Below are positions 31,271 through 40,806 of a stretch of DNA of 64,000 nucleotides, piece after piece. Location: positions 62,001 to 126,000 of the forward strand of contig NZ_MQMF01000004.1 in assembly GCF_001999465.1 (NCBI RefSeq). The letters are read 5' to 3'. The notes below the pieces were generated by a model. It saw nothing but the letters and a program-made list of their open reading frames with translations, was not told where the DNA came from and did not search any database. Position 1 is the stretch's first letter, and each line of letters opens with the position of its first letter. The position numbers were made by a program, and so were the translations under genes. Source of the stretch: Fictibacillus arsenicus (GTDB taxonomy: Bacteria > Bacillota > Bacilli > Bacillales > Fictibacillaceae).

Positions 31271-31417
31271 ATGCTAGTTAAAGATCGTTCAAAGTCGATT
31301 AGAATCAAAAAGTTAGAGGTTTTTCAGCGGCGTTTAATTCAAAACCACCCGAAGCTTTTAACCATTGCTGATGAATTAGGCGGAAGACTCGCAGGACATC
31401 ATGGTGAACAATCTTAA
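31271..31417 (+). pseudogene. N-terminal remnant of a NERD-domain (nuclease-related) protein
   Basis: A 48-codon frame with a strong AAAGGAGG binding site encodes MLVKDRSKSIRIKKLEVFQR, then HPKLLTIADELGGRLAGHHG, and ends EQS. This resembles the start of Bacillus NERD-domain proteins, where RLAGYRGEQ leads into the nuclease-like domain. Here it stops right after GEQ, and phased array 3 begins at once. It is most likely a gene truncated by loss of its body. A genuine small protein cannot be excluded. Confidence 0.55.
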
Positions 31418-31419
31418 TG

Positions 31420-31679
31420 ATTATTTAGCGCACGTACATATTCTTAAGCGCGTATAAACCTCCCTGAGCGCGCATAAGTCTCCCTGAGCGCGCATAAGTC
31501 TTCCTGAGCGCGCATAAATCTCCCTGAGCGCGCATAAATCTTCCTGAACGCGCATAAATCTCCCTGAGCGCGCATAAGTCTCCCTGAGCGCGCATAAATC
31601 TTCCTGAACGCGCATAAATCTCCCTGAGCGCCCATAAATCTCCCTGAACGAGCATAAATCTCCCTGAACGCGCAAAATC
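31420..31679. repeat. Phased intergenic array 3 (20-bp period, 13 units)
   Basis: Units of the form CTCCCTGAGCGCGCATAAAT begin at 31460 and recur every 20 bp to 31660, with two decayed units before. Differences between units are single substitutions (CTCC or CTTC, GAGC or GAAC, AAAT or AAGT). All three minus-strand frames stay open because 20 is not a multiple of three and no unit contains a stop, so the long frames there are artefacts. It lies between proA and the qox terminator, a convergent gap. Confidence 0.9.
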
Positions 31680-31781
31680 CCTCAGTCAAAGTATAAAAGG
31701 ATAGCCCTGGGCTTCAATTCTTTACAAATATCGAAGGCTCTCGCCAAACGAGAGTCCACATCATCAAAATTCCACACAAAA

Positions 31782-31811
31782 AAAGCCTCCTGCAACCAAG
31801 CAAGAGGCTTT
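31782..31811 (-). terminator. Terminator of qoxABCD
   Basis: AAAGCCTC and GAGGCTTT pair around a 14-base loop just after the qoxD stop, with a T-run on the minus strand. A small CTCTCG/CGAGAG hairpin lies further out at 31739-31754. Confidence 0.8.
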
Positions 31812-31821
31812 CTCATTCATA

Positions 31822-32232
31822 TTAATGACTTCCATGCTCCTCAGACTTCTCTTCTCCACCATGCTCACCATGGTTTTCGGTCTTCGGTTCGTCATGTTTG
31901 TCGTGTTTTGCGTGTCCTGCTGTCATTACCCAGACAGAGCCGACAACGATTACGATCGCTACGAAAGCTGCAAATAGGATGTTACCTACCTGTACGCGGC
32001 CCGTAAGCTTAGTGCTCGTTGAATTCTCTGTTAAGTGCATGAACATCAGGAGCTGCAGTGCTGCCTGCAAGAACGCAAATCCGAAAATAATAATTAAAAT
32101 CCAAGTCAGTGATAAATCAGTTTCCAATGCGACCCATAGTGCGACTAGCGTCAACACGATGGAAAGCAAGAATCCAATCAAGTGTTTCCAAGGGAATCCG
32201 CCATGTCCATTAGCTGCTGTTTTGTTAGCCAT
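31822..32232 (-). CDS. qoxD: Menaquinol oxidase aa3 subunit IV QoxD
   Basis: This 136-residue protein has three membrane segments (about 18-36, 43-65 and 80-103) with the family pattern FLQAALQLLMFMHLTENS. Its C-terminal 30 residues are unusually His- and Glu-rich (GHAKHDKHDEPKTENHGEHG). It is the last gene of qoxABCD and overlaps qoxC by eight bases. Subunit IV supports assembly of the CuB site in relatives. Confidence 0.9.
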   Translation of the reverse strand: MANKTAANGHGGFPWKHLIGFLLSIVLTLVALWVALETDLSLTWILIIIFGFAFLQAALQLLMFMHLTENSTSTKLTGRVQVGNILFAAFVAIVIVVGSVWVMTAGHAKHDKHDEPKTENHGEHGGEEKSEEHGSH

Positions 32233-32845
32233 GATGCATCACCATCCCCATCAGATAAACGGCAGTGAAGATGAAAATCCACACAACGTCTAAGAAGTGC
32301 CAGTATAGACTGGTGATGAAAACTTTTGCAGAAGTGGCTGGCGTCAAACCGCGCTTAGCCACTTGGATCAATACCATCGTTACCCAGAAGATACCGAACG
32401 TTACGTGGGCACCGTGCGTACCTACAAGAACAAAGAATCCTGACCATGCTGCACTTGTACCAATGTTTGCACCCTCATGAATGAAGTGCAAGAACTCCTG
32501 AATCTCGAAGTAAAGGAATCCGAGACCCAACCCAAGAGTTATAATCATCCAAAGCATCAAGCCTTTTACATTATGACGGCGCATTTCGTGAACAGCCAGT
32601 CCGCAAGTGAAACTACTTGTTAGAAGCAAGAATGTTTGGATCAGCAAACTCTTTACTTCAAACAGTTCACCAAGAGCTGGACCGTCTGCAATACGATGCG
32701 TTAAAACCATATACGTTGCAAATAGCGTTGCGAATAACGCAACCTCTGCCCCTAGGAAGATCCAGAAACCGAGAATGTTAAGGCGCCCGGTCTCCGAACG
32801 ATACTCTAAAGGCGTGTTGGGGTCGTGTGTTTCTGCATGTGCCAT
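32225..32845 (-). CDS. qoxC: Menaquinol oxidase aa3 subunit III QoxC
   Basis: The 206-residue protein has five membrane segments and subunit III motifs (GFWIFLGAEVALFATLFATY, then FFVLVGTHGAHVTFGIFW). It belongs to the terminal oxidase complex in the cytoplasmic membrane. It lies 14 bp after qoxB and overlaps qoxD. Confidence 0.95.
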   Translation of the reverse strand: MAHAETHDPNTPLEYRSETGRLNILGFWIFLGAEVALFATLFATYMVLTHRIADGPALGELFEVKSLLIQTFLLLTSSFTCGLAVHEMRRHNVKGLMLWMIITLGLGLGFLYFEIQEFLHFIHEGANIGTSAAWSGFFVLVGTHGAHVTFGIFWVTMVLIQVAKRGLTPATSAKVFITSLYWHFLDVVWIFIFTAVYLMGMVMHHG

Positions 32846-32859
32846 TTTTTCACGCCTCC

Positions 32860-34800
32860 TTATTTAGAAATCTTTTCTGTTTCGAGTACTTCTTCAACAC
32901 TTACATAATACCCGTCATCATATTCAAATGAACGATAAATCAATGTTCCGATAACACCGATTCCACCGAGAAACGCCATCCAGATCCAGTCAAATACAAA
33001 ACCGAATCCGAGAACGAAGAAGAACGATCCCATAATGAACGGTACACCAGAGTTGCTAGGCATATGAATCTTTTTAATATCTTTAGCAGTAAGCTTCTCA
33101 ACTTTGCCTGCTTGCTTCTGTCTCCAGAAATGGTCAAGACCAGTAACCTCTGGAATTTTAGCAAAGTTATAAAATGGCGGCATTGCTGAAGGAGTAGACC
33201 ATTCAAGCGTACGGCCACCCCATGCGTCACCAGTTGTTTCACGCTTCGCGAAACGGAAGCTGTAGTACATGTTGTAAACAAGAACTAAGAACGCGATACC
33301 CATCATGAATCCGCCGAGTGTAGAAACCATGTTCAATGGGCCCCAGCCAGACTCTTCGCTGTATGTGTACACACGTCTAGGCATACCATCAAGACCTAGG
33401 AAGTATTGAGGCATGAAACATACGTTAAATCCGATTGTGAACAGCCAGAATACCCATTTACCGATACGTTCGTTCAGCTTGTAGCCAAACATCTTAGGGT
33501 ACCAGTAGATTAGACCTGCAAAACAGCCAAACACTGTACCTGCGATCAGCACATAGTGGAAGTGAGATACCAGGAAGTATGTGTTGTGGTACTGATAGTC
33601 AGCAGCTGCCATTGCAAGCATGACACCTGTAACCCCGCCGACTACGAAGTTCACAATAAAGCCTAGTGACCAGAGCATCGGTGTTGTAAACTGAATCTTA
33701 CCTCTGTACATCGTGAACAGCCAGTTAAAGATCTTAACCCCCGTCGGAATACCGATCGCCATTGTTGTAATGGAGAATACTGAGTTAACGGCTGCTCCTG
33801 AGCCCATCGTAAAGAAGTGGTGGACCCATACCAAGAAACTGTATCCAGCGATAAGAAGCATAGACCAGATCATGGCCTTATAACCAAACAACGTTTTTTT
33901 AGAGAACGTAGAAATAATTTCTGAGAAAATACCGAATGCCGGCAAGATTACGATATATACCTCTGGGTGACCCCATAACCAGAAGAGGTTTGCCCAAAGC
34001 ATATCCATCCCTTCCCCTTGAAGAGTAAAGAAATGACTTCCGAATAAACGGTCAAATGACATAAGTGCTAGTGCTACTGTTAAAATTGGGAAAGCAAAAA
34101 TGATAATAACCATTGTTACAAGCGATGACCAAGTGAACATCGGCATACGGAATAATGTCATTCCCGGTGCACGCATCTTAAGAATCGTAACAAGGAAGTT
34201 AATACCGGTTAATAATGTACCGATACCCGCAATCTGCAGACCCCATAAGTAGTAGTTCTGCCCTGGTCCCGGACTGAGTTCGTTACTTGCAAGCGGCATG
34301 TAACTCGTCCAGCCTGCTGATGGTGATCCACCGATAACAAATGAAATGTTAAACAGCATAGCACCGATAAAGAACGTCCAGAAACTTACGGCGTTTAAAT
34401 ATGGATAAGCTACATCACGAGCTCCAATCTGCAACGGTACAACTACGTTTATAATACCTATTAAGAACGGCATCGCCATGAAGATGATCATGATTGTACC
34501 GTGAGTTGTAAAAATTTCGTTATAGTGCTGCGAATCGAGGAACTTCGCCTCAGGAACAGCGAGCTGAGTACGCATTAAGAGCGCATCGACACCACCGCGG
34601 AAAAGCATTAGAACGGCAGAAACAATATACATGATACCGAGTTTTTTATGGTCAACGGTTGTTAGCCATTCTGTCCATAGCCATTTCCACTTTTTATATC
34701 TAGTCAAGTAAAACAGGATCCCCACCATTGTTAAGACAATGGAAACGTCAGCCCCATAGATCATCGGGTCGCCTGTTACGAAAAATTCATCCCATTTCAT
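32860..34800 (-). CDS. qoxB: Menaquinol oxidase aa3 subunit I QoxB
   Basis: The 646-residue haem-copper oxidase subunit holds the low-spin haem and the haem-CuB centre. The [20 protein letters not shown] block with the His-Tyr crosslink, WVHHFFTMG (two CuB His ligands) and HFHYVL (haem ligands) are all intact. Fourteen to fifteen membrane spans are expected. It reduces oxygen to water and pumps protons. It is the second gene of the operon. Confidence 0.95.
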   Translation of the reverse strand: MKWDEFFVTGDPMIYGADVSIVLTMVGILFYLTRYKKWKWLWTEWLTTVDHKKLGIMYIVSAVLMLFRGGVDALLMRTQLAVPEAKFLDSQHYNEIFTTHGTIMIIFMAMPFLIGIINVVVPLQIGARDVAYPYLNAVSFWTFFIGAMLFNISFVIGGSPSAGWTSYMPLASNELSPGPGQNYYLWGLQIAGIGTLLTGINFLVTILKMRAPGMTLFRMPMFTWSSLVTMVIIIFAFPILTVALALMSFDRLFGSHFFTLQGEGMDMLWANLFWLWGHPEVYIVILPAFGIFSEIISTFSKKTLFGYKAMIWSMLLIAGYSFLVWVHHFFTMGSGAAVNSVFSITTMAIGIPTGVKIFNWLFTMYRGKIQFTTPMLWSLGFIVNFVVGGVTGVMLAMAAADYQYHNTYFLVSHFHYVLIAGTVFGCFAGLIYWYPKMFGYKLNERIGKWVFWLFTIGFNVCFMPQYFLGLDGMPRRVYTYSEESGWGPLNMVSTLGGFMMGIAFLVLVYNMYYSFRFAKRETTGDAWGGRTLEWSTPSAMPPFYNFAKIPEVTGLDHFWRQKQAGKVEKLTAKDIKKIHMPSNSGVPFIMGSFFFVLGFGFVFDWIWMAFLGGIGVIGTLIYRSFEYDDGYYVSVEEVLETEKISK

Positions 34801-34818
34801 ATTAAGTTGCCTCCTCTG

Positions 34819-35793
34819 TTAATGGGCATGTGAATCCCCATGAGACTCTGATTCTTCTTGTTCTTCTTGTTTCTTTTTCTTTTCTTCTTCACGTTTTTCT
34901 TTTGCTGCTTTAGAGTGAGGAATTAACGGCTCATAGCCTAATCGCTCACGAGCTTTAATTGCATAATCAGCTTCATCAACATGGTTAACAAAACCTAAGT
35001 GAGTAGAAGAAAACGTCATTTCTTTAACGTGGCCAGGAAGCATCAGCTTGTCGTATTGCTCCTTTGTCAGTTCAGGAGCTTCAGCATTCGTTTCGCTCGC
35101 CCACTTTTCAAACTCTTCATCAGACATAGCCATTACATCAAACGTATGATCTGTAAAACCTTCTCCTGTAAAGTTGGAGTTGCGCCCTTCATACGTTCCT
35201 TGCTCATCAGCTTGCAAGTAAAGCTCAGTCTCCATGCCAGCCATCGCATATTTTTGGCCGCCTAGTTGAGGAACCCAAAATGATGCCATAGAATCGGCTG
35301 AAGTCAATTTAAATAGAATAGGCCGATCTTCAGGGATATGAAGATAGTTTACTGTTTCAATGTCTTGCTCAGGGTATGTGAAAACCCATTTCCAATCCAC
35401 AGATGTTGCATGAATAACCAATGGTTTTTGATCTTTCGTCTCTTCAGGAGGTCCTTCTAGAGAGTAGATCGTTTTAACCGTTGGAACAGCCAATGCAATG
35501 GTAATAATAATAGGAATGATCCACCAAATCGTTTCAAGCAAATGACTTCCTTCATTATCAGGATCATAGCCCTTATGATTTTTGCGGTCACGATATTTAT
35601 AAACAATAAAAGCTGTAAGTGCATATACAACCAGCAGGATAAATAACATAAACCAGATCGAATACATAATAAGATCCTTCTGCTGTTCACCAACAGGTCC
35701 TTTAGGATCTAAAACTACCATATCGCTGCAGCCGCTTAGCATAAACACGGCCATCAATAACCCGAATGTTAAAAACGGCTTTAACCGTTGCAT
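34819..35793 (-). CDS. qoxA: Menaquinol oxidase aa3 subunit II QoxA
   Basis: The 324-residue lipoprotein (lipobox LSGC) has two membrane spans and a periplasm-side cupredoxin domain. The CuA ligands of cytochrome c oxidases are absent (the region reads FTGEGFTDHTFDVMAMSDEE), which marks a quinol oxidase. The C-terminal tail is Lys/Glu-rich and ends with SHGDSHAH. ATG 35793 with AAGGTGG fits the lipoprotein signal, whereas the upstream start at 35829 does not. Confidence 0.95.
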   Translation of the reverse strand: MQRLKPFLTFGLLMAVFMLSGCSDMVVLDPKGPVGEQQKDLIMYSIWFMLFILLVVYALTAFIVYKYRDRKNHKGYDPDNEGSHLLETIWWIIPIIITIALAVPTVKTIYSLEGPPEETKDQKPLVIHATSVDWKWVFTYPEQDIETVNYLHIPEDRPILFKLTSADSMASFWVPQLGGQKYAMAGMETELYLQADEQGTYEGRNSNFTGEGFTDHTFDVMAMSDEEFEKWASETNAEAPELTKEQYDKLMLPGHVKEMTFSSTHLGFVNHVDEADYAIKARERLGYEPLIPHSKAAKEKREEEKKKKQEEQEESESHGDSHAH

Positions 35794-35862
35794 CACCAGG
35801 TCCACCTTCCTTTCTCTATTTAAAAGCATTCATTTTGCCTTATATACATCGAACCACAAGTG

Positions 35863-35891
35863 ATTATAGTACATTGTGAAAAAAATCACAA
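35863..35891 (-). promoter_or_regulatory. qox promoter overlapped by a Rex-like box
   Basis: On the minus strand TTGTGA (-35, 35891-35886) and TATAAT (-10, 35868-35863) are 17 bp apart. The -35 box and spacer form TTGTGATTTTTTTCACAA (35891-35874), one mismatch from the Rex consensus TTGTGAANNNNTTCACAA. Rex is an NADH-sensing repressor, so redox control of the oxidase operon is suggested. Confidence 0.65.
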
Positions 35892-36157
35892 TGGATATCA
35901 AAGGCAAAACCAAATGACAAAAAACCTTTGCCTTCATAGTATCAGAATCCCTTGAAATGTGGCTTATCCGTAATTAAATGTCACGAGAACTTCAAATAAA
36001 GCTCACAACTTTATCACACTTTTGACATACAATGTTCACGAATTTGGAAGAGCCTTCATCTGCTGGTAATGGGATGTCCCTCTTTTAGAAAGTTCAGTTT
36101 TTAATTTTTACCCTAATTGGAAAGGCTTCACACCTTTTTAGCGAATATTTACAAACA
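35892..36157. other. Gap upstream of qoxA, no gene seen
   Basis: This AT-rich stretch has no open frame with a binding site. A few TCACA half-sites (near 36001 and 36015) resemble half Rex boxes but are not paired. Confidence 0.5.
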
Positions 36158-36195
36158 AAATAAAGCGCAGGATCTTGTTATCCTGCGCTTTATTT
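36158..36195 (-). terminator. Terminator of the Cys-rich repeat gene
   Basis: AAATAAAGCGCAGGAT and its complement form a 16-bp perfect stem with a six-base loop next to the stop codon. Confidence 0.9.
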
Positions 36196-36203
36196 ATTGT
36201 ATT

Positions 36204-37085
36204 TTATCTGATGATCCTATTCAAATTTGTCTGCAGCCCATTCACAGGCAGCTGGTTCCCTAATCTTACAGAGGTAATTGAACAAATGGGAATTAGAATG
36301 GGTATAGCGAGCTGCAGAATAATCGTTCCGCAATTAACTTTTATGATTCTTCCGATTTCGATAAAATTACCGTCTGTAGTAATGGTAACTTCCTTCCCTA
36401 TACAGCCTTTCAACTCATCTCTAAGTGCTTCAGTGCAAATATCATTTACACATTCACAGTGACAATCTAATTTACAATCCCCTGTTTGGTTCGTCATACT
36501 GCAAAGAGTATTGGAGTTATTAAACTGAATCACACTCGAAATTGCGCATAAAGAAAAGATAAACGGAGTTCCTGTTAGACTGTCTCTTAAAACAATAAAA
36601 CCGCAGCTTACCTTCAATAATGTCCCATTAAAAGGGCCATCTGGAGTTGTGATCCCAATTTCCTTTCCAATACAATCTTGCAGTGCTTTTCTTAGTTCTA
36701 TTATACACTCATTCTCTGTGCACTTGCACTTGCAAATCAAGCATGTTTCATCCTGCTTTCTCACGAATTCACACGCAGTTGATTGAGAAGAATTAAATGC
36801 ATCGTCGCATGCGAAGCTAATAATATCGCATATTTTTATTAATAACGGACCTGTAATCTGCTGAGTTTCACTCTCAACAATAATTGTTCCGCAATCCACT
36901 TTAACTAATCTTCCTACAATAAAGCGCACATTTGGGATACTGGCTCTAGAAAGTAATGTAATTCTTCTTCCCGCAATCTTTCTTAATTGCTCTCTCAGCT
37001 CCCTCGTACAGATACTTTCGCCGCACTGGCATTTATCACATTTTAATTTATTTTGGTTTAGCCTTAGATGTCCACAACTCAACAT
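36204..37085 (-). CDS. Three-repeat cysteine-rich protein, possibly spore coat
   Basis: The 293-residue protein consists of three repeats of about 90 residues (starting near 4, 103 and 195). Each has a Cys cluster (C-x2-C-x-C-x4-C), then a helix LR-x2-L-x3-IG, then a beta-rich part with V-x-CG-x-I. The second half of each repeat resembles small spore proteins of the DUF2642 type. No signal peptide or membrane span is present. ATG 37085 with GGAGG is preferred over GTG 37097. Metal binding or disulfide cross-linking is inferred from the Cys pattern only. Confidence 0.7.
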   Translation of the reverse strand: MLSCGHLRLNQNKLKCDKCQCGESICTRELREQLRKIAGRRITLLSRASIPNVRFIVGRLVKVDCGTIIVESETQQITGPLLIKICDIISFACDDAFNSSQSTACEFVRKQDETCLICKCKCTENECIIELRKALQDCIGKEIGITTPDGPFNGTLLKVSCGFIVLRDSLTGTPFIFSLCAISSVIQFNNSNTLCSMTNQTGDCKLDCHCECVNDICTEALRDELKGCIGKEVTITTDGNFIEIGRIIKVNCGTIILQLAIPILIPICSITSVRLGNQLPVNGLQTNLNRIIR

Positions 37086-37161
37086 GAGTTCCTCCACTCA
37101 AATTTTAAACTTTATGTATTCTATGCAAGTACTAGGACAACCGTTCAGGCTAACAAAAAAC

Positions 37162-37183
37162 GACCCTGCCCGAAGGCAAGGTC
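37162..37183 (-). terminator. Terminator of tcyP
   Basis: GACCCTGCC pairs with GGCAAGGTC around CGAA, with one mismatched position. On the minus strand it is followed by TTTTTTG. Confidence 0.75.
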
Positions 37184-37198
37184 ATCTCACTTAATTTC

Positions 37199-38587
37199 TT
37201 ATGCACTTACTTCAACTTGATTTTCACTGTCATTGTAAGCATCCGTATCTAATTGTTTCTGAACTTTACTTGTTAATAGTCCCGAAGTCATCGCGCCACT
37301 GACATTCACCGCTGTACGGCCCATGTCGATCAATGGTTCTACAGAAATTAATAGGCCTGCAAGAGCAATCGGAAGATCCATCGCAGACAATACGAGAATC
37401 GCTGCAAATGTCGCTCCGCCACCTACACCTGCTACACCAAAAGAGCTAAGCGCTACAACTACAACGAGCGTCAACAAGAACGATGGTGAAAGAGGATCAA
37501 TTCCAACAGTCGGAGCGATCATAACAGCAAGCATCGCTGGATAGATTCCGGCACATCCATTCTGGCCGATCGAAAGTCCGAAAGAACCCGAAAAGTTCGC
37601 AATTCCATCAGGTACACCCATGCTCTTTTGTGTACGGATGTTTAATGGAAGCGCACCAGCACTCGTGCGTGATGTAAAGGCAAAAGATAGTACCGGGAAT
37701 GATTTTTTCATATATGTGATTGGGTTCAGCCCAGCAAACGTCAGCAGCAATAGGTGAATTCCAAACATGATCAAAAGTGCTACATAAGAAGCAATGACGA
37801 ACTTACCAAGCTTCGCAATCGCACCCATATCACTAAGTGCGACAGTCTTTGTCATTAAAGCAAGTACTCCGTATGGTGTTAAACGAAGAATTAATGTAAC
37901 AACACGCATGATAACCGAGTAAAAAGCATCCACAATCTTCGCAAACAGCTCAGCATGTTCTTCTTGCTTGCGCTTCACACCCAGATAAGCAATCCCAAGG
38001 AAGGCTGCAAAAATAACAACTGCAATCGTTGAAGTTGGTCTAGCACCTGTAAAATCTAAAAACGGATTAGCTGGCAGCAATGATAGAATCTGCTGCGGCA
38101 ATGTTAAGTCTTTCACTTCTGCAAAAGTACCTTCCATCTGCTCACCGCGCGCAGTTTCTGCGTCACCCTGTTCGATTTGAACAGCTTCAAGATCGAAAGC
38201 AACAGACGTTCCAATCCCAACAACTGCTGCTATTGCAGTTGTTCCTACTAAAATCCCGATAATTAATCCGCTTAATTTCCCGATGTTTCCTTTAAGGTTT
38301 AATCGAGTAAACGCGGAAAGAATAGAAATGAACACAAGCGGCATAACGATCATTTTTAAGAATGTTACATAACCGCCGCCAACTAGATTGAACCAATCCG
38401 TGGATTTTGCTGCAACTTCAGAATCAGCACCATAGCCGTACTGAAGAACAAGACCGAAGAGTATCCCTAATCCAAGACCTGTGAATACACGTTTAGAAAA
38501 AGAAACGTGCTTCTTTTGCATATAAAACAAAACACCTAAAAGTATAAGCATAATAGCAATATTCGATAAAACTAAGTAAGTAGTCAC
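37199..38587 (-). CDS. tcyP: L-cystine symporter TcyP
   Basis: The 462-residue DAACS-family protein has eight spans plus two re-entrant loops. It shows FLKMIVMPLVFISILSAFTR early and SFAFTSRTSAGALPLNI, FGLSIGQNGCAGIYPAMLAV and GVAGVGGGATFAAILVLSAM late, which match the TcyP cystine carriers rather than glutamate carriers. It takes up cystine or related sulfur compounds. It is monocistronic. CymR control would be expected from the family but no clear site was found. Confidence 0.9.
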   Translation of the reverse strand: MTTYLVLSNIAIMLILLGVLFYMQKKHVSFSKRVFTGLGLGILFGLVLQYGYGADSEVAAKSTDWFNLVGGGYVTFLKMIVMPLVFISILSAFTRLNLKGNIGKLSGLIIGILVGTTAIAAVVGIGTSVAFDLEAVQIEQGDAETARGEQMEGTFAEVKDLTLPQQILSLLPANPFLDFTGARPTSTIAVVIFAAFLGIAYLGVKRKQEEHAELFAKIVDAFYSVIMRVVTLILRLTPYGVLALMTKTVALSDMGAIAKLGKFVIASYVALLIMFGIHLLLLTFAGLNPITYMKKSFPVLSFAFTSRTSAGALPLNIRTQKSMGVPDGIANFSGSFGLSIGQNGCAGIYPAMLAVMIAPTVGIDPLSPSFLLTLVVVVALSSFGVAGVGGGATFAAILVLSAMDLPIALAGLLISVEPLIDMGRTAVNVSGAMTSGLLTSKVQKQLDTDAYNDSENQVEVSA

Positions 38588-38883
38588 CTACAAGTCCCCC
38601 CTTTAGTTAACTAAAATAAATTAATACAATAAAACCTATCTGTCAAGTAGGGATTACTGAGGGAATGATTTTAGCAGCCACCTCCATTTTTACACAACAT
38701 AAAAAGACAAGCCTTTCCCAATAGAAAGAACGTGCCTTTAGTGTGATTGTGTCTTCGTTATTTTGGGAGTTTATTTAGTTGTGTTTTCAGATATATTCTT
38801 TTGTGAAATAAATTATGCTTGTTTTTGTAGTAAATTCATATGAGCAGGTGCTAAAATTTGGATATAGAAAAGGGGGGCAAGAT

Positions 38884-39447
38884 ATGAAAAAAGTATTACT
38901 GTTTGTATATGATTCTTTCGCTGAATTTGAAATTTCAATTTTAATCACGTGTTTAAATGGTTCTGATTATGAATTAGTTACATGTTCGCCGTATTCCTCC
39001 GGCAGAACAGTCACATCAGCCGGCAAATTGAAGGTCATGCCTGATATCACTGCTAATGAAGTTGATCCGGATGATTACTTTGCACTTATCATTCCGGGCG
39101 GAAATCCTTTGATAGAGGACACTGGTGTAACAAACATGATTCGCACATTTTTCGATAAACATAAACTGATTGGAGCGATATGCGGAGGACCAGCATTGCT
39201 TGGAGCTGCCGGTATTCTGAACCACGTTAAATATACCGCTTCCCTCACTCAAAATGACACACAGTACCTGCCCGTTATGAACTGGGACAACAAAGAAGAA
39301 CAACATCTTGTTGCAGATCAAAACGTCGTTACAGCAACAGGTTCAAACTACATTATTTTCGCTGAAGAAGTATTGCGGCAGCTGAAAATTGTACCTGCAG
39401 ATGAAAAAAATCCTTTGCAATACTTTAAAGAACCTTCTATGTCATAA
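38884..39447 (+). CDS. DJ-1/PfpI family protein
   Basis: This 187-residue protein has the DJ-1/PfpI fold with the nucleophile elbow LIGAICGGPALLGAAG (Cys near residue 101) and an early VYDSFAEFEIS in place of the usual DG-x-E acid. Members include stress chaperones, glyoxalases and amidases, and the exact activity is unknown. ATG 38884 follows AAGGGGGG. The frame open from 38815 lacks a site. It ends one base before the convergent cyclo-ligase-like gene, with no terminator between. Confidence 0.8.
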   Translation: MKKVLLFVYDSFAEFEISILITCLNGSDYELVTCSPYSSGRTVTSAGKLKVMPDITANEVDPDDYFALIIPGGNPLIEDTGVTNMIRTFFDKHKLIGAICGGPALLGAAGILNHVKYTASLTQNDTQYLPVMNWDNKEEQHLVADQNVVTATGSNYIIFAEEVLRQLKIVPADEKNPLQYFKEPSMS

Positions 39448-40167
39448 TTATTTGTTAGAGATCAACTCTTTAATTTCTTTTAAAACGGGCATGGTTTCCA
39501 TGTCCTCTTCACTTACCTCTTCCCAGACAATCCCTGTCGGTTTTGGATAAGGCGCTTTTGTTTCGATCAATCCTTTTTCAGTAGCAATCCAATCCACCGT
39601 TAAGTCAAACACATCAACAGGGATATTATCATTAACCAGCTGAGCACTTTGAATGGAGGTAATCACAGGTACTTCTTTATTTCCAAGCTCGCGAATAATC
39701 GCATATTCCCTGTCTGCATAACCTTCGCCTTTTCCAAGTCTTCTGCCGTCACGGTGAATGGCCACCGATCCCACTACAATCAAGTCGATTGAAGGCATCA
39801 GTGATAAAGGGAGCACTTTCCCATAGTTCATAATGCTTGAAAGGCTTGCCGCTTTTCTTTCCTCACCTTTTGGAACACACTCCGGCTTTACTTGAATAAA
39901 ACCATCCTTAAGCCTTGGCGTCGGCACGAGCAGCACTTTTCCATCTTTTAAAATTTGAGTTCTAAGCGGCAGCTGAGGCGAATCAGGATTCACTTTGATT
40001 ACTTTAGCCTCTTTGTACTCCGGCATTTCAATTATGTATTTTGCAGCAGCCTCTGCTCCTTTAAAATTCGGAATCCGATTTGTTAAAGGAAAAGGAAATC
40101 TCCCCAGCTTTTCTTCAGTAAGCTTGTTCCAAACTTTATGTCTAATTTCATCCTTTTGGTTCATCAT
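39448..40167 (-). CDS. 5-formyltetrahydrofolate cyclo-ligase-family protein
   Basis: The 239-residue protein belongs to the 5-FTHF cyclo-ligase family: an N-terminal helical part (IRHKVWNKLTEEKLGRFPFP) and a core with LIVVGSVAIHRDGRRLGKGEGYADREYA, which corresponds to the GxGxGxYDR nucleotide-binding loop. It is longer than typical MTHFS and may be the divergent group whose activity is unproven. It is convergent with the DJ-1-like gene. Confidence 0.8.
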   Translation of the reverse strand: MMNQKDEIRHKVWNKLTEEKLGRFPFPLTNRIPNFKGAEAAAKYIIEMPEYKEAKVIKVNPDSPQLPLRTQILKDGKVLLVPTPRLKDGFIQVKPECVPKGEERKAASLSSIMNYGKVLPLSLMPSIDLIVVGSVAIHRDGRRLGKGEGYADREYAIIRELGNKEVPVITSIQSAQLVNDNIPVDVFDLTVDWIATEKGLIETKAPYPKPTGIVWEEVSEEDMETMPVLKEIKELISNK

Positions 40168-40288
40168 TGCATCTCCTTTCTTTCTTTTAGGATAAAAGTC
40201 ACCAATGAAAAAGAGGACTATTATCCTGTTTAGCGTAATAAATTGGGTGGGGGAAAGAAATTAATGTAGAAATGGGGGAATTTTTTAT

Positions 40289-40741
40289 ATGACGCTATAC
40301 GGAACACTTGTCTTGATTCATATTATTGCAGCTATTGTAGGTCTAGGCGCAAGCTTTGCGATGCCAGTCGTTACGAAATTTGCAAAAACGGCCAGCCAGG
40401 CACGGTTTGCACTTGAGCTGAACACAAAGATAGAAACTTTGCCGAAGATTGGAAGCTTAACACTTCTTGCAACAGGACTTTTATTAGGTTATTTAAATTC
40501 TGCACTTTTTAGTGAAGTTTGGTACATCTCATCGCTGGTTATTTATGTTCTGGCTCAGATTCTTGTTATCGGTATCATTCCTAAGAAACAAAAACAAATG
40601 AGCGAAATTCTTGCGTCACATGAAGGAGATGAACTGCCCGATACTTATCGGACCGTTGATAAACAGCTTGACCCTTATGTATATCTTTTACACGCTTTAG
40701 CTGTAGTACTAATCATATTAATGGTCGTAAAACCTTTTTAG
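40289..40741 (+). CDS. DUF2269 family membrane protein
   Basis: This 150-residue protein has four hydrophobic segments and the DUF2269 pattern MTLYGTLVLIHIIAAIVGLG, with His in the first helix, and KIGSLTLLATGLLLGY. The function is unknown. It is probably co-oriented with the small gene at 40807. Confidence 0.75.
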   Translation: MTLYGTLVLIHIIAAIVGLGASFAMPVVTKFAKTASQARFALELNTKIETLPKIGSLTLLATGLLLGYLNSALFSEVWYISSLVIYVLAQILVIGIIPKKQKQMSEILASHEGDELPDTYRTVDKQLDPYVYLLHALAVVLIILMVVKPF

Positions 40742-40806
40742 GTGTTCATAAACTCTCCCTCTCTTGGACACAATACGGTGTAAAGAGACGAGGAGTGAAA
40801 AAACAC

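Noticed and set aside
31420-31679. Array 3 as a CRISPR array
   Set aside because: The whole 20-bp unit repeats without unique spacers of fixed length, and no cas genes are nearby.
31421-31689. Three overlapping minus-strand frames of 76-84 codons
   Set aside because: They arise because the 20-bp repeat has no stop in any frame. All three frames read shifted versions of the same periodic peptide.
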